This document shows, one piece after another, positions 58,378 through 64,000 of a stretch of DNA of 64,000 bases; the stretch's first letter is position 1, and every line of letters starts with the position of its first letter. The DNA is taken from NCBI RefSeq assembly GCF_001889545.1, contig NZ_CP018194.1:1338501-1402500 (forward strand), given 5' to 3'. The position numbers and the translations under genes were made by a program. Source of the DNA: Granulibacter bethesdensis. GTDB taxonomy: Bacteria; Pseudomonadota; Alphaproteobacteria; Acetobacterales; Acetobacteraceae. Below the pieces are notes generated by a model, which was not told the origin of the DNA, did not search any database, and worked only from the letters and a program-made list of their open reading frames with translations.

Positions 58378-60708
58378 TTATACAGCCGTGATTCCATCAG
58401 GATTTGAAGCATTGTTCTGTAATGGAAGGAACAGTGACGCCACAGTTCCCTGCCCATCCTCATTGTCTGCCAGCACCACCCGTCCACCATGGTCTTCCAT
58501 GATCTTTTTGACGATAGCGAGGCCAAGCCCGGTCCCTTTGGGTTTATGCGTCACATACGGCTCTGTCAGATGTGCCCTGTCGACATCAGGCAGCCCGACA
58601 CCATTATCGATGACGGAGAGCCGTATTTCTTCGCCCTCTGTCGCCACGCGAAGCATAATACGGCCATCCTGGCGGTGGGGCGTTTCCAGAGCATTTGCGA
58701 CAACGCTGCCGCTATTGCCGAAGCGGGTGACAACCGCATCGGCAGCGTTTTGAAGCAGATTCGTCAGTGCCTGTCCCAACAGCCGGCGATCACACAGGGC
58801 GGAGGGACCACGCTCTGGAATATCGGTGGTCCAACCGAGTTCAGGCCGGGCACTGCGTTGCAAAATCAAAGCATCACGGGCAACGCGGCCGACATCCTCC
58901 AGCTTGATCACTGGCTGCGGCATACGGGCAAAAGCGGAAAATTCGTCCACCATGCGGCCTATGTCACCGACATGCCGGACAATCGTATCAACACATTGTG
59001 TAAACGTCTCGGGATCAGAGCTGATCTCTCTGGCAAAGCGGCGTTTCAACCGTTCCGCCGCCAGCTGAATGGGCGTCAGAGGATTTTTGATCTCATGCGC
59101 GATCCGGCGTGCTACATCCGCCCATGCCGCTTTCCGCTGGGCGGATTGAAGCTCGGTGATGTCATCGAAGGTAACGACAAAGCCAGGTGCATCCACGGGA
59201 GATGCTTCTCCGCCCCTATTATCTGAAATGTGCCGCTCTGCACCGATCCGCGCCAGAAGAGTTCTGCGGCCGCTGGAGCGGGTCAGATGAATTTCTGCCA
59301 CCTGAGCCCGGTCCGGCTGCTGACGCGCTGCCTCGATCAGAGGAGAGAATTCCTGTGCAATCTCGGCAAGCTCTGAGCCTACCGCAGACATGAGATCCTG
59401 ACCAAGCAATTCTCCGGCCGCGCGGTTCGGTAGTTCGATCAATCCTGCAGCATTCAATCCCACCACACCGGCAGAAACACCGGACAACACGGCCTCGGTA
59501 AAGCGGCGGCGTTCATCGATCTGGGCGTAGGCGTTGAACAACTCTGCACGCTGGGCGGAAAGCTGGCCGGTCATCCGGTTGAAGGCCCGGCTTAACCCGG
59601 CAATTTCATCACCCGTAGCGGCTTCGGGAACGCGTACCGAAAGGTCTCCTGCGCGTACACGCTCTGCCGCCAGAATCAGGCGCCCAATCGGGCGGGCAAT
59701 CTGGTTGGCCAGCACCAGACCGATCAACACAGCCGCAGACAGGACCAGCAGCGCAACCAGCGCAAAAATCAGCACAAAGGTAATCTGCAGACCGGAGCGA
59801 TTCTGATCCAGCCTTTCATACTCGGCCACTGCTTCTTCCACATGATGCATGTGATCAAGAATAGTGGGATCAACCGGACGACCGATCACCAGCATCAGCG
59901 GAGGGGTTGAATTGAGCTGCACGACCGCCCGCACGGCTGTGCCGTTTTCCGCGCTCAGCACGGCAACATCTCCGGTGCGGGCCATGTCGATGGCCCAGCT
60001 CGGCGGAATCTCCGTCGCCAGGCCGGCCACCAGACCGGCAGAGGCAATCACCTGCTTTGTCACCGGTTCGAACACGACAGCCTCGGTCAGGCCACGCAGA
60101 ACGGTCTGCTGATCCAGCGTACGAAAAAATGCATTGGGATCAGTGATCGAGATTTTACCAGCCTGGGAAAGGTCATTGGCCATACCGGAGGCATCGCCGC
60201 GGATATTATTGCGGTGTTCGTCCAGATAACCGCGTGCCGTCTCCAGACTTTCTTCCAACGCGGTGCGGACACGGTCGTTGAACCAGGACTGGATGCCGAA
60301 ATTGAAAAATGAGGTGGCAAATCCTGCCACCAGAATACTGGGGACAACGGCAACAACGCTGAACAGCAGCACCAGCCGTACATGCAAGCGCGATCCGGCT
60401 GATCCGCGCCGCCGTTCCGTCCAGACACGGGTCAGGCGTCCGGCCAGCACCGCACCGAGCAGCAGCAGCACGATCAGATTGGCCAGAACCAGACCAAACA
60501 CGAGATTTGGGCGCCCGCTCAGCGGAATGCCGCCCGCCAGCACGGCAAATGTACCGACACCGAGGGCCAATGCGCTGATGGCCAGAACAAGCGTCACCAC
60601 ACGCCCCAGCATCACATTGGAGATACGGCGCAGCATGTTGCCAAGACGGCGCGTCGAGTGCAAAGCCGGATTAGTTGCGTGACCGGAACTGGAAGATGTG
60701 TGGATCAT
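58378..60708 (-). CDS. ntrY: Nitrogen regulation sensor histidine kinase NtrY
   Basis: This 776-aa membrane kinase has N-terminal spans (VVTLVLAISALALGVGTFAV, then LVFGLVLANLIVLLLLGAVL and VRLVLLFSVVAVVPSILVAG), a large periplasmic segment and a further span before HAMP (LANQIARPIGRLILAAERVR). A PAS domain follows, then the phospho-His block ARRIAHEIKNPLTPIQLAAE and ATPase boxes such as SVIDNGVGLPDVD and GTGLGLAIVKKIMEDHGG. It phosphorylates NtrX and may respond to nitrogen or redox. ntrX follows on the same strand. Confidence 0.95.
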   Translation of the reverse strand: MIHTSSSSGHATNPALHSTRRLGNMLRRISNVMLGRVVTLVLAISALALGVGTFAVLAGGIPLSGRPNLVFGLVLANLIVLLLLGAVLAGRLTRVWTERRRGSAGSRLHVRLVLLFSVVAVVPSILVAGFATSFFNFGIQSWFNDRVRTALEESLETARGYLDEHRNNIRGDASGMANDLSQAGKISITDPNAFFRTLDQQTVLRGLTEAVVFEPVTKQVIASAGLVAGLATEIPPSWAIDMARTGDVAVLSAENGTAVRAVVQLNSTPPLMLVIGRPVDPTILDHMHHVEEAVAEYERLDQNRSGLQITFVLIFALVALLVLSAAVLIGLVLANQIARPIGRLILAAERVRAGDLSVRVPEAATGDEIAGLSRAFNRMTGQLSAQRAELFNAYAQIDERRRFTEAVLSGVSAGVVGLNAAGLIELPNRAAGELLGQDLMSAVGSELAEIAQEFSPLIEAARQQPDRAQVAEIHLTRSSGRRTLLARIGAERHISDNRGGEASPVDAPGFVVTFDDITELQSAQRKAAWADVARRIAHEIKNPLTPIQLAAERLKRRFAREISSDPETFTQCVDTIVRHVGDIGRMVDEFSAFARMPQPVIKLEDVGRVARDALILQRSARPELGWTTDIPERGPSALCDRRLLGQALTNLLQNAADAVVTRFGNSGSVVANALETPHRQDGRIMLRVATEGEEIRLSVIDNGVGLPDVDRAHLTEPYVTHKPKGTGLGLAIVKKIMEDHGGRVVLADNEDGQGTVASLFLPLQNNASNPDGITAV

Positions 60709-60757
60709 GGTTGCGCTCCGTTACGGAGAGCCTTTCCGATCATATGTAAGGGCGGTT

Positions 60758-62248
60758 TCAGGCGATCCCCCTGACCACGGGAATATCCAGATCGCGGATT
60801 TTCTTCCGGAGGGTATTCCGGTTCAGTCCCAGCATCGCCGCAGCCTTGATCTGGTTTCCACGTGTTGCCGCCAGCGTCATCTGAATCAGTGGACGCTCCA
60901 CCTCTGCCAGAACACGATCATAAATATCTGATGGCGCAAGCCCATCATGATGCGCCGCCAGAAAAGTGCGGATATGACGCTCGACAGCCTGAGACAGTGG
61001 CTCGTGGGAGGCATTGCCGACTGAGCGTTCCTCTCCACCCATCCCGGCTTCAGCGCCGCGCCAGTCGCCATCATTCTGCGCCACATCCAGCAGTTCAGCC
61101 TCAACAACACTGGCAGAGATAACCTCCTGCGGACACAGGGCGGCCAGACGACGCATCAAATTTTCCAGCTCGCGCACATTGCCTGGCCAGCGATGAGCAC
61201 GCAGAGCCTCAATCGCGCCCTGATCAAGGCTTTTGGCAGGGAGGCCTGATTCACGCGCACGATCCAGAAAATGGCGGGCCAGCAGGGCAATATCCTCGAC
61301 CCTCTCCCGCAGGGCAGGCAGGCGAATGGGCACCACGTTCAGACGATAAAACAGATCCTCGCGGAACAGTCCCTGGCGGATCGCCTGCCGCAAATCCCTG
61401 TGCGTAGCTGCAACAATCCGTACATTGGCCCGGATAGGCTGCCGACCACCGACAGCCGTGAACTCGCCCTCCTGCAACACACGCAGCAGACGTGTCTGCG
61501 CTTCCGGTGGCATATCGCCGATTTCATCAAGAAACAGCGTGCCGCCATTCGCCTGCTCGAACCGCCCCTGGCCACGCCCAACCGCGCCGGTAAAGGCCCC
61601 GCGTTCATGACCGAATAATTCGCTTTCGATCAGCTCACGCGGAATGGCGGCCATGTTGATCGCCACGAAAGGACCATTGCGGCGCTTGCCATAATCATGC
61701 AGCGCCCGCGCCACCAGTTCCTTGCCGGTGCCGCTTTCACCATTGATCATCACGGTCAGATCAGCCGTCGTCAGGCGCGCAATGGTGCGGTATATTTCCT
61801 GCATCGCCGGGGAACGTCCGATCAGCGGCAGCCGCTCATCCTGATCGGCAGGTTCCCTGACGGGGGCTTCCGGTTGCGGAGGCGCTGCTTCCAGCGCACG
61901 TCCGACAACCGACAGCAATTCTTTCAGATCAAACGGTTTCGGCAGATATTCAAACGCCCCATGCTGGGTTGCCTTCACCGCTGTGCTGAGCGTGGATTGT
62001 GCGCTCATCACCACGACACGAAGATCAGGACGGATCCGTTTAATACGCGGGATCAGATCAAGCCCGTTTTCATCCGGCATCACGACATCGGTGATGACCA
62101 GATCCCCTTCCCCATCTTCCACCCAGCGCCACAGCGTGGACGCGGTGGAGGTGCTGCGCACCTGATAGCCGGAGCGCCCCAGGGCCTGAGTCAGCACTGT
62201 GCGGATCGAACGATCATCATCTGCGATCAGGATTGTGGGAGTAGACAT
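60758..62248 (-). CDS. ntrC: Nitrogen regulation response regulator NtrC
   Basis: This 496-aa protein has a receiver ([20 protein letters not shown]; phospho-Asp in [20 protein letters not shown]), an AAA+ domain with Walker [19 protein letters not shown], the GAFTGA loop in [20 protein letters not shown] and Walker [20 protein letters not shown], and a Fis-type C-terminus ([20 protein letters not shown]). It activates sigma-54 promoters under nitrogen limitation. ntrB lies 81 bp upstream on the same strand. Unlike NtrX it keeps all sigma-54 contact residues. Confidence 0.97.
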   Translation of the reverse strand: MSTPTILIADDDRSIRTVLTQALGRSGYQVRSTSTASTLWRWVEDGEGDLVITDVVMPDENGLDLIPRIKRIRPDLRVVVMSAQSTLSTAVKATQHGAFEYLPKPFDLKELLSVVGRALEAAPPQPEAPVREPADQDERLPLIGRSPAMQEIYRTIARLTTADLTVMINGESGTGKELVARALHDYGKRRNGPFVAINMAAIPRELIESELFGHERGAFTGAVGRGQGRFEQANGGTLFLDEIGDMPPEAQTRLLRVLQEGEFTAVGGRQPIRANVRIVAATHRDLRQAIRQGLFREDLFYRLNVVPIRLPALRERVEDIALLARHFLDRARESGLPAKSLDQGAIEALRAHRWPGNVRELENLMRRLAALCPQEVISASVVEAELLDVAQNDGDWRGAEAGMGGEERSVGNASHEPLSQAVERHIRTFLAAHHDGLAPSDIYDRVLAEVERPLIQMTLAATRGNQIKAAAMLGLNRNTLRKKIRDLDIPVVRGIA

Positions 62249-62329
62249 CAGGATGCTTTCCGCGCACGGGTCAAAGCGAAGGATAATTCAGAAACCGGGC
62301 AGCAAGGCCGGAGGAGGAAGACAGGCCAG

Positions 62330-63511
62330 TCAGTCGCCATGGTTTGATTCCTCGACCAGCATCGGCATATGCAGGCTGAATTCGGTACGACCGGGCCTGC
62401 TATCGACTTCGATCAAACCACCATGATCACCGATCACCTTTGCAACAAGGGCCAGCCCGAGACCGCTTCCTGAGGCCTTGGAGGTCACAAAAGGATCGAA
62501 CAGATGATGGGTCATATCTTCCGTAATCCCCGGCCCATTATCGCGCACGGCAATAATCAGCGGCAGATGGGTTTTTCTGGTCGATCCTGGCACGGCCATA
62601 CGGACACCATGGCGATAGGAGGTGGAGAGAATGATTTCTCCGCTGGACATGCCGCTATCGTTGATGGCCTCGGACGCATTCTTCACCAGATTGAGCAAAA
62701 CCTGAATCAGTTGATCCCGATTGCCGAAAACCGGTGGCAGCGATGGATCATAATGCTCCACGAAACGAATGCCGGAGGCAAAGCCGGTCTGTGCCAGGCG
62801 GCGCACATGCTCCAGTACGCGATGGATGTTCACGGCTCCGCGCTGGATGGGTTTTTCGCCAAATGCCTCCATGCGGTCGACCAGAGCGCGGATACGATCC
62901 GCTTCTTCCCTGATCAGCACAGTCAATTCCTTGTCTGCTTCCGCCACGGATGATTCCAGAAGCTGTGCGGCCCCGCGAATACCGGAAAGCGGGTTTTTAA
63001 CCTCATGCGCCAGAATGGCGGCCATGCCGGTCACGCTGCGGGCCGCATTGCGGAAGGCGAGCTGGCGGTCCAGATGACGCGCCGCCGAGGAATCCTGCAT
63101 GGTCAGCATGATGCAGCCGGGATACTCGGTCAGTGGCGTGCCCTGCACCGCAATGCCTTCCCGCTGAAAGCGCGGACCTTCCAGAGACATGTCATGGTCG
63201 GCCACAGTGGCGCCCTCGCGCCGTACTTGATCAATCAGGATAAAAACCGGGCTGTCGGACGCCACCACATCGGCAAGGGTCAGGTTCAGCAATTGCTGAA
63301 CGGACAGGCCGAGAAACTGCTCCGCCGCATGATTGGCGTAGATAATCCGATTTGTTTCCGTCAGAATCAGCAGCGGCATCGGCAGGATGCCCGGCAATGA
63401 GCCCGGATCAATCACAGGAATATGGCCCTGCCCTGCTGCAGAATGAGCCTTTACGGTCAGGCGATCATGAGCAACAGCGGTTTGATTGCTTGTCTGGCCA
63501 CGTCCTGCCAT
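62330..63511 (-). CDS. ntrB: Nitrogen regulation sensor kinase NtrB
   Basis: This protein is 393 aa from ATG 63511. It has a PAS domain (PMPLLILTETNRIIYANHAA), the phospho-His block ILAHEVKNPLSGIRGAAQLL and kinase boxes VLLNLVKNASEAINDSG, IAVRDNGPGITEDM and GSGLGLALVAKVIGDHGG. It is soluble, like other NtrB/GlnL proteins, and with PII controls NtrC phosphorylation. The gene starts 2 bp after the dusB stop, the usual alphaproteobacterial order dusB-ntrB-ntrC-ntrY-ntrX. Confidence 0.96.
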   Translation of the reverse strand: MAGRGQTSNQTAVAHDRLTVKAHSAAGQGHIPVIDPGSLPGILPMPLLILTETNRIIYANHAAEQFLGLSVQQLLNLTLADVVASDSPVFILIDQVRREGATVADHDMSLEGPRFQREGIAVQGTPLTEYPGCIMLTMQDSSAARHLDRQLAFRNAARSVTGMAAILAHEVKNPLSGIRGAAQLLESSVAEADKELTVLIREEADRIRALVDRMEAFGEKPIQRGAVNIHRVLEHVRRLAQTGFASGIRFVEHYDPSLPPVFGNRDQLIQVLLNLVKNASEAINDSGMSSGEIILSTSYRHGVRMAVPGSTRKTHLPLIIAVRDNGPGITEDMTHHLFDPFVTSKASGSGLGLALVAKVIGDHGGLIEVDSRPGRTEFSLHMPMLVEESNHGD

Positions 63512-63513
63512 GG

Positions 63514-64000
63514 TCACTCCGCCGCCGCACAATGAGTGGGCGATGTGACCTCGGCCTCGATCAACGGATCAAAGAATGCGTCGATCAGATCCAGCACCTG
63601 TGACGGATCAGCCAACCGGTTGACGGTGGCGCGAAAAGCCGCCGATCCATGCAGGCCGGTGGTGTACCATGACACATGCTTGCGCGCCAGACGCATACCG
63701 GCATCCGTACCGAAGCAATGCAGCATCGCATCATAATGACGCAGCAGGATCTGCTTGCGCTCGCCCAGCGAAGGATCAGGCAAATAAACTCCATCCCGCA
63801 GATAGGCCGCTACCTGCCGGGGAAACCAGGGTCGGCCGTAGCAGCCACGCCCGACCATCACCCCATCAGCGCCCGACATGGCCCGTGCCTCTGCCGCCTG
63901 CTCGACCGTCTGAATGTCTCCATTGACGATGACAGGGAGGGATGTCGCCTGCTTGACCCGCGCCACAAAGGCCCAATCCGCTTTGCCTTCGTAAAACTGC
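63514..64000 (-). CDS. dusB: tRNA-dihydrouridine synthase DusB, 5' part beyond window
   Basis: The C-terminal 162 codons are seen; the reading frame stays open to the window edge, beginning [20 protein letters not shown]. The FMN-binding barrel end is shown by [40 protein letters not shown] and the helical domain with [20 protein letters not shown]. DusB reduces uridine in tRNA D loops. Its position immediately before ntrB is typical of alphaproteobacteria and supports the call. Confidence 0.93.
   Translation of the reverse strand, partial: QFYEGKADWAFVARVKQATSLPVIVNGDIQTVEQAAEARAMSGADGVMVGRGCYGRPWFPRQVAAYLRDGVYLPDPSLGERKQILLRHYDAMLHCFGTDAGMRLARKHVSWYTTGLHGSAAFRATVNRLADPSQVLDLIDAFFDPLIEAEVTSPTHCAAAE

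Overview
The window looks like the chromosome of an alphaproteobacterium of the acetic acid bacterium group (Acetobacteraceae, Granulibacter-like). The evidence is gene content and order: eno-ftsB-pdhA-pdhB-pdhC-lpd-lipA, dusB-ntrB-ntrC-ntrY-ntrX, a lipoyl domain fused to PDH E1-beta, an alphaproteobacterial LexA box (GAAC-N7-GAAC) between ssb and uvrA, and an OprB-type porin. The genus is my inference from recalled family relationships; no search was run.

Region 1 (1-12.6 kb) is an accessory island, visibly more GC-rich than the rest. It holds a DUF932 (plasmid/phage-like) gene cut by the window edge. Next come a VOC-family protein, a frameshifted alpha/beta hydrolase divergent from a TetR regulator with two perfect palindromic operators, and a small protein. 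An AbiE-type toxin-antitoxin pair follows, then a remnant of a second AbiEii gene on the other strand. Last is a type I restriction cluster: excisionase-like HTH, hsdM, hsdS, a probable Abi_C-domain gene, hsdR, and a tiny membrane-protein ORF coupled to the hsdR stop codon. About 600 bp without a convincing gene separate the island from tRNA-Thr.

Region 2 (13.2-28.5 kb) is core metabolism. It carries enolase, an FtsB-like protein and the pyruvate dehydrogenase operon, which includes an SSAT-like acetyltransferase, lipoate synthase and a RatA/Coq10 protein. An EF-hand protein, an amidinotransferase-fold enzyme, CinA/PncC, PgpA, a soluble lytic transglycosylase, DapA and SmpB follow.

Region 3 (28.6-48.4 kb) is mixed. 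It has an AT-rich tandem pair of FkbM methyltransferases, a DUF2721 protein, NhaA, an ABC-2/GldG/DUF4340 export-like module with a Nudix gene, an Fsr-type MFS pump and cytochrome b561. The zinc-uptake locus reads, in transcription order, zur, alpha/beta hydrolase, a promoter with Zur box, a 45-aa membrane ORF, znuC, znuB and znuA. An OprB porin, a HerA-like ATPase and MsrP follow.

Region 4 (48.4-64 kb) has tRNA-Lys, a secreted cyclophilin, coaD, gyrA (Ala at the Ser83 position of the quinolone region), ssb divergent from uvrA, and the ntrX/ntrY/ntrC/ntrB nitrogen two-component genes ending in a partial dusB.

The most noteworthy signals are the composite defense island with its embedded and trailing extra genes, and the Zur-controlled operon whose first gene appears to be an unannotated 45-aa membrane protein coupled by ATGA to znuC.
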